Assembly: GCF_024628725.1 (NCBI RefSeq) | Contig: NZ_CP102409.1 | Location: 777,001 to 841,000 of the forward strand | DNA from: Ruegeria sp. YS9 | GTDB taxonomy: Bacteria; Pseudomonadota; Alphaproteobacteria; Rhodobacterales; Rhodobacteraceae | DNA: 64,000 nucleotides | Direction of reading: 5' to 3' | Position numbers and translations under genes: made by a program | The notes under the pieces: model-generated | Seen by the model: only the letters and a program-made list of their open reading frames with translations | Database searches by the model: none | Told to the model about the DNA's origin: nothing | In this document: one piece after another, positions 41,946 through 51,946 of the stretch | Position numbering within the stretch: the stretch's first letter is position 1 | Layout of the letters: each line of letters begins with the position of its first letter

Positions 41946-42881
41946 ATGCAGCAAGACACGACCACCTCTCCGGTGCTGGCTTCGGTCCTTATGGTGGCTG
42001 CAATGGCGATCATCGGCGTGATCGACAATGTTGTGATCCTGCTGGCCGAGACGGTCGGGCTGTGGCAATTCCATTTCATGCGTGCATTGCTGATGCTGCC
42101 GCTGATTGTCGGCCTGTCCCTTATGGGGCTGGGCGGGCTGAGGCCCCATCGGTGGGGAGCGGTCACCTTGCGCAGTCTTCTGATCACGACGGCCATGTTT
42201 TTCTATTTTGCGTCGCTGTCGATGATGCCGATTGCGCAAGCCCTGGCAGGGTTGTTCACCTCGCCGATTTTCGTGCTGTTGATTTCGTCCATAGCGCTCG
42301 GGCAAAAGATCGGGCCATGGCGCATTCTGGCCGTTCTGGTCGGTTTTTCGGGCACTCTTCTGGTTTTGCAGCCAAACCCGGTTGCATTTGACATGCGTTC
42401 GGTTTTCCCGGTTGCCGCTGGTTTTTTCTATGCCTTGAGTTCGATCATGACGCGGACATATTGCGCGCGTGAAAGCACGGTAGCGATGCTGGCAGCCATG
42501 GTCATTACCCTTGGGCTGTCAGGGGCCGTGGGTGCCGCCTTGTTCACAGTTGCACCCGTTGCCACGCTGGACGGGCCGGACGGCTTTGTTACACGGGGTT
42601 GGGTCTGGGAAGTGGGGCCCGCGCTGCAATGGATTGTTGTTCAGGCCGTCGGGTCAACGATTGCCGTCTTCATGCTCATCAAGGCCTATCAGGTAGGCGA
42701 GACCTCTTACGTGGCCGTGTTCGAGTATTCGGTGATGATCTTCGGGCCGCTCTTTGCATTCGTCGCACTGGGTCAGGCCCTTGATTTGATGCAAGTGTCC
42801 GGGATTGTCCTGATCGCGGCGGCAGGGGTTTTGCTGGGCTGGCGGGCCAGGCGGTCATCCACCCAGCAGGAACTTGCCTGA
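41946..42881 (+). CDS. EamA/DMT-family permease
   Basis: 311 residues with ten predicted membrane helices in two EamA repeats: ASVLMVAAMAIIGVIDNVVILL opens the first and VFPVAAGFFYALSSIMTRTY the second. ATG at 41946 follows CAAAGGCG. The family exports amino acids, purines or other small metabolites; the substrate is unknown. No partner gene is nearby. Confidence 0.85.
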   Translation: MQQDTTTSPVLASVLMVAAMAIIGVIDNVVILLAETVGLWQFHFMRALLMLPLIVGLSLMGLGGLRPHRWGAVTLRSLLITTAMFFYFASLSMMPIAQALAGLFTSPIFVLLISSIALGQKIGPWRILAVLVGFSGTLLVLQPNPVAFDMRSVFPVAAGFFYALSSIMTRTYCARESTVAMLAAMVITLGLSGAVGAALFTVAPVATLDGPDGFVTRGWVWEVGPALQWIVVQAVGSTIAVFMLIKAYQVGETSYVAVFEYSVMIFGPLFAFVALGQALDLMQVSGIVLIAAAGVLLGWRARRSSTQQELA

Positions 42882-43084
42882 AACGTACAACAGCGCACTG
42901 CCAACGGATTTTGCGGCTGCAACCTCAACAAGCGGGTTCATTTCAACGGATCAGGTGCAGATGGATTCGTAAGTTCCATGCATGCTGACCGTTTCGAAAA
43001 TTGCACAAAAGCCTGTTTAAGCCTTGTGAGTGTTTACCAAATCGCCCTGAGAACGCGCTGAGACGGCCTAAATTGGGCATAAAT

Positions 43085-43936
43085 ATGTCCGAAATAAGAC
43101 AGTCCCGATTTTTGATGTTAGCTGTTTGGCATAGTGAGTTTGTGCCAAAGGGGGTTAGGCACGTGTCTGAAGTTACGAGTATTTCCGTATATCTTGATCA
43201 GTCGTTAGAAACTGATCCATCCGGTTTGAACCACGCCGTGAACGCGCGCCGTGGTGGCTTTTTGAACGGCACGAAGGTTGCGACAACCAGCGGGTGGAAA
43301 CCGGTTGAACGCATTGCCGTCGGCGATCTGGTCCGAACTCTGGATCACGGGTTCAAAGAGGTGCGCCGCATCTCGACCAGCGTCGTGGTCATTCCTGCCG
43401 AAGAGCGCCGTTCCGAGTATTTGCCGGTTTTCGTACCTGCACGCGCCGCATATAACGGGCGCCCCGTCTGGCTGATGCCCGAGCAGGGCATCGCTCTGAA
43501 CCTGTCGCAGATTGATGCCAGTGTCAGCGGCTGTTCCGTTGTCTCCGCACGATTGCTGAATGGCGTGGGTCGGTTTATGTCGCAGGCACCGGGATCGTCG
43601 TTTGAAGTCCGTTCCCTGTTTTTCGACGAAGATCAGGTGATCTTTGTCGAGGGCGGCCTGCAAGCGTACTGCCCTTCCGGCCTGTTCAACATGCGCGGCA
43701 CAGCCAGCGGGGCTGGTTACGATGTCGCCGATGAAGACACCGGCACAGAGCTGGTCAACCAGATTGCAAGCAGGGGCGATATGTCGGCCCTTGCCAATCC
43801 ATTGGGTGCCCTGCCTGCACCCATTCCGCAGGAACCGATATTTCCGATCCGTCCGCCCTCTGGGGTCAGGCGGCCGGGTCGACCGGGGCGTCCAAACGCA
43901 CCGGTGCTGTTTTTGCGGCCCGAATGGCAGATCTAA
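43085..43936 (+). CDS. Hint-domain-like protein lacking the splicing nucleophile
   Basis: 283 residues. The Hint-type core is GFLNGTKVATTSGWKPVERIAVGDLVRTLDHGFKEVRRI, but the usual nucleophilic Cys at the domain start is Gly (RRGGFLNGT). A Pro/Arg-rich tail ends the protein. In Rhodobacteraceae, Hint_2 proteins are often linked to secreted Ca-binding repeat proteins. ATG at 43085 is chosen; a GTG at 43163 (VSEVTSISVYLDQ) preceded by GGGGG is also possible. Autoprocessing is unlikely. Confidence 0.7.
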   Translation: MSEIRQSRFLMLAVWHSEFVPKGVRHVSEVTSISVYLDQSLETDPSGLNHAVNARRGGFLNGTKVATTSGWKPVERIAVGDLVRTLDHGFKEVRRISTSVVVIPAEERRSEYLPVFVPARAAYNGRPVWLMPEQGIALNLSQIDASVSGCSVVSARLLNGVGRFMSQAPGSSFEVRSLFFDEDQVIFVEGGLQAYCPSGLFNMRGTASGAGYDVADEDTGTELVNQIASRGDMSALANPLGALPAPIPQEPIFPIRPPSGVRRPGRPGRPNAPVLFLRPEWQI

Positions 43937-43954
43937 CCAAACACTGACAAAAAC

Positions 43955-43986
43955 GATGCAGGCGCGTGAACTCACGCGCCTGCATC
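43955..43986 (-). terminator. Intrinsic terminator of the fadB operon
   Basis: GATGCAGGCGCGTGA (43955-43969) pairs perfectly with TCACGCGCCTGCATC (43972-43986). On the minus strand the stem is followed by GTTTTTG. It begins 6 nt after the fadB stop. Confidence 0.88.
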
Positions 43987-43992
43987 ACTGTT

Positions 43993-46194
43993 TCAGGCAG
44001 CTTTTGCTTCGGGGTTGAAGCGCCCGTAGAAGGTTTGCCCCTTCTCGGCCATCTCACGCAGCAGCGGCGGGCAGGCAAAGCGTTCGCCATATTTCTCGGC
44101 CAGCTGATCGCATCGTTCGGCTGCGTAGGGCGTGCCGATGATGTCGAGCCAGCTGAGCGGACCACCGGACCAAGGCGCAAAGCCCCAGCCCAGAATGGCG
44201 CCTACGTCGCCTTCACGGATGTCTTCCAGCACACCTTCTTCCAGCGCCCGAACCGCTTCCAGAACCTGCGCGAACATCAGGCGCTCCTGTACTTCGATCA
44301 GGTCGGGCTGGTCTTTGGCAAGTGGATACTTCTCTTGAAGACCCTTCCAGTATTCGACGCGTTTGCCCTTTTCGTCATAGACGAAGAAGCCGGCGTTTGC
44401 CTTGCGCCCCAAACGGCCCTGTTCTTCCATCCAGAAGATCAGATCGTCCGAGGGGCTTTCCGGATAGGCATCGCCCATGGCTGCCTTGGTCGCACGGGCG
44501 ATCTTGGCCCCCAGATCAATCGAGGTTTCGTCGGTCAGCTGAATCGGCCCCACCGGGAAGCCCAGCTGACGCGCCGCGTTGTCGATCAGCACGGGGCTTA
44601 CGCCTTCGGTGATCATCCGTGCACCTTCGTTGATGTACGGAATGATGCAGCGGTTGGCGTAGAAGAAGCGCGCATCGTTGACCACGATCGGCGTCTTGCG
44701 GATCTGGCGCACATAGTCGAGAGCCTTGGCAACGGCGCGATCACCGGTTTCCTTGCCCTTGATGATCTCGACCAGCAACATCTTCTCGACCGGCGAGAAG
44801 AAGTGGATGCCGATGAATTGGTCCGGACGCACGCTTGCCTTGGCCAGATCTGAAATCGGCAGGGTCGAGGTGTTCGAGGCAAAGATGCAGTCTTCCGGGA
44901 TGATCGCCTCGACCTTTTTGGTCATCTCGGCCTTTACGCCCATGTCTTCAAACACGGCTTCGATGATCAGGTCACACCCTTTCAGATGGTCCAGATCCGG
45001 TGTCGCCGTGATGCGCGCCAGCATGGCCTCTTTCTTTTCAGCCGTGACCTTGCCGCGTTTGATACCTTTGTCCAGATAGGTTTCGGTATAAGCTTTGCCT
45101 TTGTCGGCCGCTTCCTGATCACGGTCGATCAGAACGACCTCCATGCCAGCTTGGGCAGAAACCAGTGCGATACCGGCCCCCATCATGCCAGCGCCCAGAA
45201 CGCCGATTTTCTTGACGCGTTGATCGGGCACACCTTTCGGACGGACCGCGCCTTTTTCAAGCGCTTCCTTGTTGAGGAACAGTGTCCGGATCATCGCCGA
45301 CGAGGACGGGTTCATCAGAACGTTGGTGAACCAGCGGGCTTCGATTTTCAAAGCGGTGTCAAAATCAACCAACGCGCCCTCATAGATCGCGCTCAGAAGG
45401 GCTTTGGCCGCAGGAAACGCACCTTGAGTTTTTCCGTGAACCATGGCGCTCGCGCCCACGAAGGTCATGAAACCGGCAGGGTGGTAAGGCGCGCCACCGG
45501 GCATCTTGTAGCCCTTCGCGTCCCAGGGTTTCACCAGATCAGCGTCCTTGGCATTCAGAACCCATTCCTTGGCCGCGGCAACCGGATCGTCGGCAACCGC
45601 GTCGATCAACTGCGCGCCCTTGGCCTTGGCCGGGTCCATCATCTTGCCTTCAAGCAGTACGGGGGCCGCCGCCATTGCACCAACCATGCGGCTGTAACGG
45701 ATGGTGCCGCCGCCGCCGGGGAAGATGCCCAACAGGATTTCGGGCAGACCGATCTTGGACTTTGGATTGCTGGTCATAACACGGTGATGACACGCCAGTG
45801 CGATCTCGGTCCCGATCCCGGCGCAGGTTCCGTTGATCGCGCAGGCGATGGGTTTGCCGCCTTTCTTGGTCTTGGGGTCCATGCCCGCCAATTCCAGCTT
45901 GCGCAGGATGTGATGCCCGCCCATGACGAAATCAAACAACGCCTGTGCGGGTTCGTCACCCGCTTCCTGACGGATAGTCGCCAGTGTGTTCAGGTCCATG
46001 CCACCGGCAAAAGAGCCTTCCTTGCCCGAGGTGATGACAATACCTTTGATCTCGTCGTCGCTCAGGGCCTGATCAATCAGTTGGCTGACTTCCTGAAAAG
46101 CTTCGCGGGTCAGCACGTTCATGGATTTCCCCTGGGCGTCCCAGGTAACGAAAGCGACGCCGTCCGCGTCTTTGGTCAGAGTGAAATCAGTCAT
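43993..46194 (-). CDS. fadB: Bifunctional enoyl-CoA hydratase/3-hydroxyacyl-CoA dehydrogenase
   Basis: 733 residues. The N-terminal crotonase domain has [23 protein letters not shown] and [19 protein letters not shown]. The NAD-binding Rossmann motif is [20 protein letters not shown], and the HAD domain has [13 protein letters not shown] and [13 protein letters not shown]. It performs two consecutive beta-oxidation steps. ATG at 46194 has GGAG at 46201-46204; in-frame TTG/ATG codons just upstream overlap that site. It overlaps the cupin gene start by 8 nt and is the last gene of the operon. Confidence 0.94.
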   Translation of the reverse strand: MTDFTLTKDADGVAFVTWDAQGKSMNVLTREAFQEVSQLIDQALSDDEIKGIVITSGKEGSFAGGMDLNTLATIRQEAGDEPAQALFDFVMGGHHILRKLELAGMDPKTKKGGKPIACAINGTCAGIGTEIALACHHRVMTSNPKSKIGLPEILLGIFPGGGGTIRYSRMVGAMAAAPVLLEGKMMDPAKAKGAQLIDAVADDPVAAAKEWVLNAKDADLVKPWDAKGYKMPGGAPYHPAGFMTFVGASAMVHGKTQGAFPAAKALLSAIYEGALVDFDTALKIEARWFTNVLMNPSSSAMIRTLFLNKEALEKGAVRPKGVPDQRVKKIGVLGAGMMGAGIALVSAQAGMEVVLIDRDQEAADKGKAYTETYLDKGIKRGKVTAEKKEAMLARITATPDLDHLKGCDLIIEAVFEDMGVKAEMTKKVEAIIPEDCIFASNTSTLPISDLAKASVRPDQFIGIHFFSPVEKMLLVEIIKGKETGDRAVAKALDYVRQIRKTPIVVNDARFFYANRCIIPYINEGARMITEGVSPVLIDNAARQLGFPVGPIQLTDETSIDLGAKIARATKAAMGDAYPESPSDDLIFWMEEQGRLGRKANAGFFVYDEKGKRVEYWKGLQEKYPLAKDQPDLIEVQERLMFAQVLEAVRALEEGVLEDIREGDVGAILGWGFAPWSGGPLSWLDIIGTPYAAERCDQLAEKYGERFACPPLLREMAEKGQTFYGRFNPEAKAA

Positions 46195-46675
46195 TGTCAT
46201 CTCCAATCTGGTCAGCCGTCAGCGGGCTGCCGTCTTTCCGGGTGAAAGAGAATCCGTTCTCATCATCCTTCACCATCATGTCTATGTCGCTGTAATAGCC
46301 GGTCTCGGTCGGGGTCCGTGTGCCCACCACCAAAAAGGTCGCGGGCGCATCGGTTTTGTTCACAAGGTGGTGGCCGTTGGCCTCACCAGCGGGCCAAGCG
46401 GCGCAGTCACCGGGCAGCATCTCATGCTCACCATCGTCATCGATCAGCACGCATTTGCCACTGAGCATGATGGCAAATTCGTCCTGCTCCATATGGTAGT
46501 GGCGCAGCGACGAAAGGCCCCGGGGCTCCAGCCGCACGATGTTGACCCCGTACTGGGTCAGCCCGCCCGCATCCCCGACGCGCTGCACGAAACGACCAGC
46601 GGTCGCCTCGGCCAGCTTGCCCGGATAGGACGAGCCCCCCTTGAACGGGATCTGAGAGAGATCCAGCTTGGGCAT
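46187..46675 (-). CDS. Cupin-domain protein
   Basis: 162 residues. [27 protein letters not shown] and [18 protein letters not shown] form the two cupin motifs, with His/Glu metal ligands visible. The start shares a base with the thiolase stop (TGATG) and the end overlaps fadB by 8 nt, so it is translationally coupled inside the beta-oxidation operon. The function is unknown; a metabolite-binding or isomerase role is possible. Confidence 0.82.
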   Translation of the reverse strand: MPKLDLSQIPFKGGSSYPGKLAEATAGRFVQRVGDAGGLTQYGVNIVRLEPRGLSSLRHYHMEQDEFAIMLSGKCVLIDDDGEHEMLPGDCAAWPAGEANGHHLVNKTDAPATFLVVGTRTPTETGYYSDIDMMVKDDENGFSFTRKDGSPLTADQIGDDND

Positions 46676-47886
46676 CAGACCCGCTCGATAATCGTTGCCG
46701 CACCCATGCCGGACGCAATGCAGAGCGTGGCCAGACCGATTTCCTTGTCCTGGCGCTCCAGTTCGTCCAGCAAGGTGCCGATGATGATCGCACCGGTTGC
46801 GCCCAACGGGTGACCCATCGCGATCGAGCCGCCGTTGACATTGACCAGGGCCGGATCGACGTCAAACGCCTGCTGGAACCGCAGCACGACCGAGGCAAAG
46901 GCTTCGTTGACTTCGAACAGGTCCAGATCGCTGATCTTCATGCCGTTGTCGGCCAGGATCTTCTCGGTCACCGGAACCGGGCCGGTCAGCATGATGGTCG
47001 GGTCGGTGCCGATCTTGGCGGTCGCCTTGATGCGGGCGCGCGGTTTCAGGCCGTATTTTTCGCCAAATTCCTTGTTGCCGATCAGGACGGCCGCAGCCCC
47101 ATCCACGATGCCCGAGCTGTTGCCGGCATGGTGGATGTGATTGATCCGCTCTAGATGCGGGTATTTCAACATTGCTACCTTGTCGAAGCCGGGCATCTGT
47201 TCGCCCATCATCTGGAAGGACGGGTTCAGTGCGCCAAGGCTTTGCATGTCGGTGCCGGGGCGCATGTATTCGTCACGGTCCAGAATGGGCAGGCCGTTCT
47301 GGTCCTTGACGGTGATGACCGACTTTTCGAACCGGTTGTCGGCCCAGGCTTCCGCCGCGCGCTTTTGCGATTCAACCGCAAGAGCGTCCGCGTCATCGCG
47401 GCTGAATCCGTATTCCGTTGCAATGATATCGGCCGAGATGCCCTGCGGCACAAAGTAGGTCTCCATCGCCAGAGAGGGGTCAACGGCAATCGCCGCGCCG
47501 TCGCTGCCCATGGGAACACGGCCCATCATCTCAACGCCACCTGCGATGTAAGCGTCGCCCGCGCCGCCCTTGACCTGGTTTGCGGCCAGGTTCACGGCTT
47601 CCATTCCGCTCGCGCAGAAACGGTTGATCGCCAGGCCGGGGATCGACTGGTCCAGGTCCGATGCCAGAACAGCCGAGCGCGCCAGACAGCCGCCTTGTTC
47701 CATCACCTGCGTGACGTTGCCCCAGATCACGTCTTCGACGGCGTGGCCTTCCAGGTTGTTGCGTTCTTTCATCGCGTTCAGGGTCAGGGCGGACAGGCGC
47801 ACCGAGGTTACCTCGTGCAGGCTGCCATCCTTGCGGCCCTTGCCGCGCGGTGTGCGCAGAGCGTCATAAATATAAGCTTCGGTCAT
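46675..47886 (-). CDS. fadA: Acetyl-CoA C-acyltransferase (thiolase)
   Basis: 403 residues. The catalytic Cys lies in [15 protein letters not shown], the His region in [15 protein letters not shown], and the second Cys in [15 protein letters not shown]. It cleaves 3-ketoacyl-CoA in the last beta-oxidation step. ATG at 47886 follows AGGAGAAGACCC. It sits with fadB downstream, separated only by the cupin gene. The symbol fadA is by context; a biosynthetic acetoacetyl-CoA thiolase role cannot be excluded from sequence. Confidence 0.9.
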   Translation of the reverse strand: MTEAYIYDALRTPRGKGRKDGSLHEVTSVRLSALTLNAMKERNNLEGHAVEDVIWGNVTQVMEQGGCLARSAVLASDLDQSIPGLAINRFCASGMEAVNLAANQVKGGAGDAYIAGGVEMMGRVPMGSDGAAIAVDPSLAMETYFVPQGISADIIATEYGFSRDDADALAVESQKRAAEAWADNRFEKSVITVKDQNGLPILDRDEYMRPGTDMQSLGALNPSFQMMGEQMPGFDKVAMLKYPHLERINHIHHAGNSSGIVDGAAAVLIGNKEFGEKYGLKPRARIKATAKIGTDPTIMLTGPVPVTEKILADNGMKISDLDLFEVNEAFASVVLRFQQAFDVDPALVNVNGGSIAMGHPLGATGAIIIGTLLDELERQDKEIGLATLCIASGMGAATIIERV

Positions 47887-47897
47887 GGGTCTTCTCC

Positions 47898-48536
47898 TCA
47901 AGCTCGATCCGACGGGTTGCCGGGCATCAGGTCATAGGGGTGTTTCCAGCCGGGCTGCTCGGACAGGCGAGTCAGCCAGGCGTCGATATTGGGCCAGTCG
48001 GCACGGTCAAAGCCGAATGGTTCGGGGTAGTAAAGGTAGCCGCAGCAGCTGAGATCAGCGTTGGTTACGCCGTCGCCGACGATCCAGTCGCGGCCTTCCA
48101 GATGCGTGTTCAGCACCTGATAGGCAGCCTTCAGGCGGCCCTGGTTAAAGGCGATCACATCCGGGTTGCGATGCTGTTCGGGCAGAAAATTGATCAGGAA
48201 CCGGGTCAGGCCCGCCATCGAGCTGAGCTTGTGATTGTCCCAAAGCACCCAGCGCAGGATGTCATAGTTCTCTTCCCGGTTTTTGCCGCCGAACTTGCCG
48301 GATTTTTCAGTCACATAGGCCTGAATGGCACCAGATTGGGAGGTTTGGAAATCACCATCGACCATGAAGGGTGCTTCGCCCATCACGTTGAGTTGTGAAC
48401 GGAACTCGGGGCTGCGGGTGACACCCTTGAAGAAGTCGACAAAGACAGGCTCCCAATCGAGACCGGACATTTCCAGCGCCAGAGCGGCCTTGTAGGAATT
48501 GCCGCTTTCTCCGAAACAGTGCAGTTTTATGCTCAT
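47898..48536 (-). CDS. Glutathione S-transferase-like protein
   Basis: 212 residues. The thioredoxin-like N-terminus has KLHCFGESGNSYKAALALEMSGLDWEPVFVDF, with Ser/Tyr in the GSH-activating position and MGEAPFMVDGDFQTSQSGAIQAY as the conserved cis-Pro and Ser region. A helical C-terminal domain follows. ATG at 48536 follows GGGAGGGGCGATTG. It lies 11 nt upstream of fadA, so it is probably in the same operon. The substrate is unknown. Confidence 0.88.
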   Translation of the reverse strand: MSIKLHCFGESGNSYKAALALEMSGLDWEPVFVDFFKGVTRSPEFRSQLNVMGEAPFMVDGDFQTSQSGAIQAYVTEKSGKFGGKNREENYDILRWVLWDNHKLSSMAGLTRFLINFLPEQHRNPDVIAFNQGRLKAAYQVLNTHLEGRDWIVGDGVTNADLSCCGYLYYPEPFGFDRADWPNIDAWLTRLSEQPGWKHPYDLMPGNPSDRA

Positions 48537-48577
48537 GCAATCGCCCCTCCCGTGGCGCACGTGGCTAAGCCGGAATT

Positions 48578-48757
48578 GAGTATTTTTGAAAAGATGAAGG
48601 TCAGTCGGTAACCTTTGATCAACCATCTTCCTATTCAATGGTCGCGCGGTACAGGCTGGAGAGCCGATGACCGCAAAAGGTGAAGTCGTCCCTGTCCTGA
48701 TGGCGAGTGCGCCCGGTGGCAGGGACGCGTCGCAGCTTCATCTTTTCATAAATACTC
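48578..48757. repeat. Pair of 22-bp inverted repeats around 136 bp
   Basis: 48578-48599 (starts GAGTATTTTTG, ends GATGAAG) and 48736-48757 (starts CTTCATCTTTTC, ends ATACTC) are inverted copies with one mismatch. The interval between the GST gene and the RHH gene holds no supported gene. From memory, similar GAGTATTTTTGAAAAGATGAAG-like sequences recur in Rhodobacteraceae intergenic regions. The pair could fold as a large RNA hairpin or mark a dispersed repeat. Confidence 0.7.
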
Positions 48758-48813
48758 CCGCCGGAGGTACCCGGCATCCAAGTTAGCGGTTTGTAATAAA
48801 TCGCCGCTGGCAT

Positions 48814-49026
48814 TCACTTTTTCCGGGCTTCCAGTTCGGAATTAAAAATTCGCAGGCGATGGGTCAGGTTGTCCTCGTTGATTACGCTGTTGAAGTTTTC
48901 GAACAGAAACGACAGCGCCTCTCCCTCGTCCAGACCGGCTTCGCGCGCGAACGCTTTGAGCTTGCGATACCCGTCCTCGGTCATTGCCACGGGAAAGCGG
49001 CGGGTCAGGCGGAAACGTTTTGGCAT
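48814..49026 (-). CDS. Small ribbon-helix-helix-like protein
   Basis: 70 residues: RFRLTRRFPVAMTEDGYRKLKAFAREAGLDEGEALSFLFENFN resembles the strand-helix-helix of CopG/Arc-type DNA-binding proteins or antitoxins, with a charged C-terminal tail. GGAGGAACAAC precedes the ATG. It sits 54 nt downstream of the acyl-CoA dehydrogenase gene on the same strand. No toxin gene is adjacent. Function by fold only. Confidence 0.7.
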   Translation of the reverse strand: MPKRFRLTRRFPVAMTEDGYRKLKAFAREAGLDEGEALSFLFENFNSVINEDNLTHRLRIFNSELEARKK

Positions 49027-49080
49027 GTTGTTCCTCCGGTAAGCTGGGTCCGGTCAATGTTGCCCGGACCCAGATTGAGA

Positions 49081-50862
49081 TCAGAAGCTTGCCGCGTCCA
49101 GCGCCATGACCGTGTCCTCACCGGTTTGAATGCGCGACAGGTGCAACGCCGTGGCGGGGAGGCGCCGGGCCATGTAGAAGCGGCCGGTGTTGATCTTGGT
49201 CTCGTAGAACTCTTTGTCCGACGTGCCATTGTCCAGCGCTTCTTGCGCGGCCTTGGCCATACGCGCCCACATCAGGCCCAGGCAGACATGGCCAAACATG
49301 TGCATGAAATCGTAGGAACCGGACAGCGCGTTGTTCGGATTCTTCATGCCTTCCTGCATGAAATACATGCCGGCAGCCTGCAGATCCTTGGACGCAGCCT
49401 TCAGCGGTTCGATGAAGGCTTTGTCATACGCCTCGTTCTGGCCCGCGTTTTCCTTGCAGAAGGTTTTGACCATGTCGAAGAAGGCCATGACATGCTTGCC
49501 GCCATCCTGCGCCAGTTTGCGGCCAACAAGGTCCAACGCCTGTACGCCGTTGGCGCCTTCATAGATCATGGCGATCCGGGCATCGCGGGTATATTGCGAC
49601 ATGCCCCATTCCTCGATGTAGCCATGGCCGCCATAGACCTGCTGCGCCTGAACGGTCATGTCGTAACCTTCATCCGTCAGGAAGCCCTTGATGACCGGGG
49701 TCAGAAGCGAGATCAGCCCGTCCGCGTCCTTGTCACCCGACCGGTGCGCCTTGTCGATCATCGTGGCACCCCACAGAATGAATGCGCGTGCACCTTCGGT
49801 GAAGCTTTTCTGGTCCATCAGGTTTCGTCGGATGTCAGGGTGAACGATCAGCGGATCGGCCGGGCCGTCCGGGTTCTTTGTGCCAGTAACATCACGGCCT
49901 TGCAGGCGATCCTTGGCGTATTCGACAGCATTTTGATACGCAGCTTCGGCCTGAGACAGGCCTTGCATGCCCACACCCAGACGCGCTTCGTTCATCATGG
50001 TGAACATGGCGCGCATGCCTTTGTGCTCTTGGCCCAGCAGCCAGCCGGTGGCCTCGTCATAATTCATGACGCAGGTCGAGTTGCCGTGGATGCCCATTTT
50101 TTCTTCGATCTTGCCGACCGATACGCCGTTGCGTTCGCCCAAAGAGCCGTCTTCGTTGACGATGAACTTGGGAACGATGAACAGCGAGACACCCTTGATA
50201 CCCTCGGGGCCGCCGGGGATTTTCGCCAACACCAGATGGATGATGTTGTCGGCCATGTCGTGATCGCCAGCCGAGATAAAGATCTTCTGGCCCGAGATTT
50301 TATAGCTGCCGTCACCCTGCGGTTCCGCTTTGGTGCGCATCAGGCCCAGATCGGTGCCGCAATGCGGTTCCGTCAGGTTCATGGTGCCGGTCCATTCACA
50401 GCTGACCATTTTGGGCAGGTACTTGTTCTTCTGTTCGTCCGTTCCATGCGCCAGAATCGCCGATGCAGCACCGTGCGTCAGGCCCTGGTACATTGTGAAA
50501 GCCTGGTTGGAACCCGAGAACATCTCGCCCACGGCGGTGCCCAGCACATAGGGCATGTTCTGACCGCCATACTCTTCCGGCATGTCGAGGCCAGTCCAGC
50601 CACCTTCCTTCATCTGCTCGAAGGCGTCCTTGAACCCGGTCGGGGTGTACACAATGCCGTTTTCCAACCGGCATCCTTCGGTGTCGCCGACAACGTTCAG
50701 CGGATGCAGAACATTGGTGGCAACCTTGCCGGCTTCTTCCAGAACCGCGCCGGTAAACTCGGCTTCCAGTTCGTTGTAGCCGGGTATGTCCGACTGCGAG
50801 ACATTCAGTACGTCGTGCAGGATGAACTGCATGTCTTTGGTTGGCGCGTTGTAAACGGGCAT
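49081..50862 (-). CDS. Acyl-CoA dehydrogenase (FadE/DmdC-like, long form)
   Basis: 593 residues. It has an extra N-terminal segment ([19 protein letters not shown]), an ACAD core with [19 protein letters not shown] and [43 protein letters not shown], and a C-terminal helical extension. This architecture is shared by long acyl-CoA dehydrogenases and by DmdC (3-methylmercaptopropionyl-CoA dehydrogenase of DMSP degradation). The MerR genes are upstream on the same strand. It oxidises acyl-CoA to enoyl-CoA with FAD. DmdC versus fatty-acyl specificity cannot be settled here. Confidence 0.9.
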   Translation of the reverse strand: MPVYNAPTKDMQFILHDVLNVSQSDIPGYNELEAEFTGAVLEEAGKVATNVLHPLNVVGDTEGCRLENGIVYTPTGFKDAFEQMKEGGWTGLDMPEEYGGQNMPYVLGTAVGEMFSGSNQAFTMYQGLTHGAASAILAHGTDEQKNKYLPKMVSCEWTGTMNLTEPHCGTDLGLMRTKAEPQGDGSYKISGQKIFISAGDHDMADNIIHLVLAKIPGGPEGIKGVSLFIVPKFIVNEDGSLGERNGVSVGKIEEKMGIHGNSTCVMNYDEATGWLLGQEHKGMRAMFTMMNEARLGVGMQGLSQAEAAYQNAVEYAKDRLQGRDVTGTKNPDGPADPLIVHPDIRRNLMDQKSFTEGARAFILWGATMIDKAHRSGDKDADGLISLLTPVIKGFLTDEGYDMTVQAQQVYGGHGYIEEWGMSQYTRDARIAMIYEGANGVQALDLVGRKLAQDGGKHVMAFFDMVKTFCKENAGQNEAYDKAFIEPLKAASKDLQAAGMYFMQEGMKNPNNALSGSYDFMHMFGHVCLGLMWARMAKAAQEALDNGTSDKEFYETKINTGRFYMARRLPATALHLSRIQTGEDTVMALDAASF

Positions 50863-50904
50863 GTGAAGCTCCCTTAATTCATATGTCCGGATGACAGGTC
50901 GAGG

Positions 50905-51306
50905 TTACTCGGCTGCCTTCTTTTCCTGTTTCATCGAGGCGATGACTTTCTCGCCCCAGCGCAACTGCTCTTTCAGATCGTCGATGGCCTGCGTCAGCTC
51001 TTCGCGGCGCAATTCCATGTCCTCCAGACGCTCGCACGCGATTTCATAGGTGCGGGTCATCTGCGTGACCTGCTGGTCGCCGACATGGTACAAATCCAGC
51101 AGTTGCCGAATTTCTTCCAGGCTGAAACCAAATCGTTTGCCGCGCAGGATCAGTTTGAGCCGCGCCCGATCACGCTTGGTGAACAGACGTTTCTGGCCTT
51201 CACGGATCGGGAACAGAAGTTCCTTGGCCTCATAGAACCGCAAGGTGCGTGGTGTGACATCATAGGTCTCGCACATCTCGCGGATGGTCATCACATCTTC
51301 GGTCAT
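50905..51306 (-). CDS. MerR-family regulator 1
   Basis: 133 residues. The winged helix reads MTIREMCETYDVTPRTLRFYEAKELLFPIREGQKRLFTKRDRARLKLILRGKRFGFSLEEIRQLL, followed by a coiled-coil dimerisation helix. No Cys metal site is seen, so a metabolite effector is likely. It resembles LiuR-type regulators of acyl-CoA catabolism and sits directly upstream of the acyl-CoA dehydrogenase gene (42-nt gap). It is closely related to the second MerR gene next door. Confidence 0.88.
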   Translation of the reverse strand: MTEDVMTIREMCETYDVTPRTLRFYEAKELLFPIREGQKRLFTKRDRARLKLILRGKRFGFSLEEIRQLLDLYHVGDQQVTQMTRTYEIACERLEDMELRREELTQAIDDLKEQLRWGEKVIASMKQEKKAAE

Positions 51307-51377
51307 TCGTCATACTCTCGTCACTGGCGTCATGAGATATGAGTTGCGCAGTTGATACGCGCTTTACAACACGAGAG

Positions 51378-51474
51378 TGACGTTTACGTAATCCAGACGC
51401 TGCGTCATTTCAAAGTTGACGTAACATCCGGTCACGTAAGCATGGTCTGACGCAATTTTCTTTCCGTCACGTCA
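51378..51474. promoter_or_regulatory. Palindromic ACGT-type boxes upstream of MerR1
   Basis: TGACGTTTACGTAA at 51378-51391 is a near-palindrome. Related boxes are GACGC-T-GCGTC (51396-51406), TTGACGTAA (51416-51424), TCACGTAA (51432-51439) and GTCACGTCA (51466-51474). LiuR-type MerR sites have this ACGT-spaced-ACGT form (established for the family, from memory). The boxes lie between the two MerR genes and upstream of MerR1 and the dehydrogenase, which suits autoregulation. Nothing else is seen in 51307-51577. Confidence 0.6.
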
Positions 51475-51577
51475 TGCAGTTTTTCCCGCCAAAGCTGTCG
51501 CAATTGTGGAAACACTGCGCATTTGTTTGCGCGGATTCAGGGTGATCAATTTGGTTTTTCGGACTCGGAAGGCGCGA

Positions 51578-51946
51578 CTATCCCAACGACTTGGCCGTCT
51601 GGTCGCGCAGACGCTTGAGTTCGTCCATGGCTTCATCCAGTTGCTGGCGCTGCTGCTGAAGCTCGTTCATCTGGCGATCCGCCATCTCGACGAACGTGGC
51701 CATCTGCGCCTCATTGCCCTGATCTTCGTAGATCAAAAGCCATTGGCGAATCTCTTCCAGGGGGAATCCGAACTTGCGGCCGCGCATGATCAGCTTCATC
51801 CGCGCGCATTCACGCGGGCCGTAAAACCGGGACCGACCTTCACGGTCCGGTTGCAAAAGCTCGATGTATTCGTAATAGCGCAGAGTGCGCGGGGTCACGT
51901 CGAACTCGGCGCACATCTCTTTGAATGACAAACGGTTGTTGGACAT
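51578..51946 (-). CDS. MerR-family regulator 2
   Basis: 122 residues, a paralogue of the neighbouring MerR protein: LSFKEMCAEFDVTPRTLRYYEYIELLQPDREGRSRFYGPRECARMKLIMRGRKFGFPLEEIRQWLL, then a Gln-rich coiled coil (QQQRQQLDEAMDELKRL). ATG at 51946 follows a GGAGATCGGGA site. The shared MCxxxDVTPRTLR and RGxxFGFxLEEIRQ motifs suggest a tandem duplication. It may act with MerR1 on the same operators. Confidence 0.88.
   Translation of the reverse strand: MSNNRLSFKEMCAEFDVTPRTLRYYEYIELLQPDREGRSRFYGPRECARMKLIMRGRKFGFPLEEIRQWLLIYEDQGNEAQMATFVEMADRQMNELQQQRQQLDEAMDELKRLRDQTAKSLG

Noticed and set aside
48859..50877. 672-codon plus-strand open frame over the acyl-CoA dehydrogenase
   Set aside because: Antisense shadow; the minus strand has clear ACAD motifs and a ribosome site.
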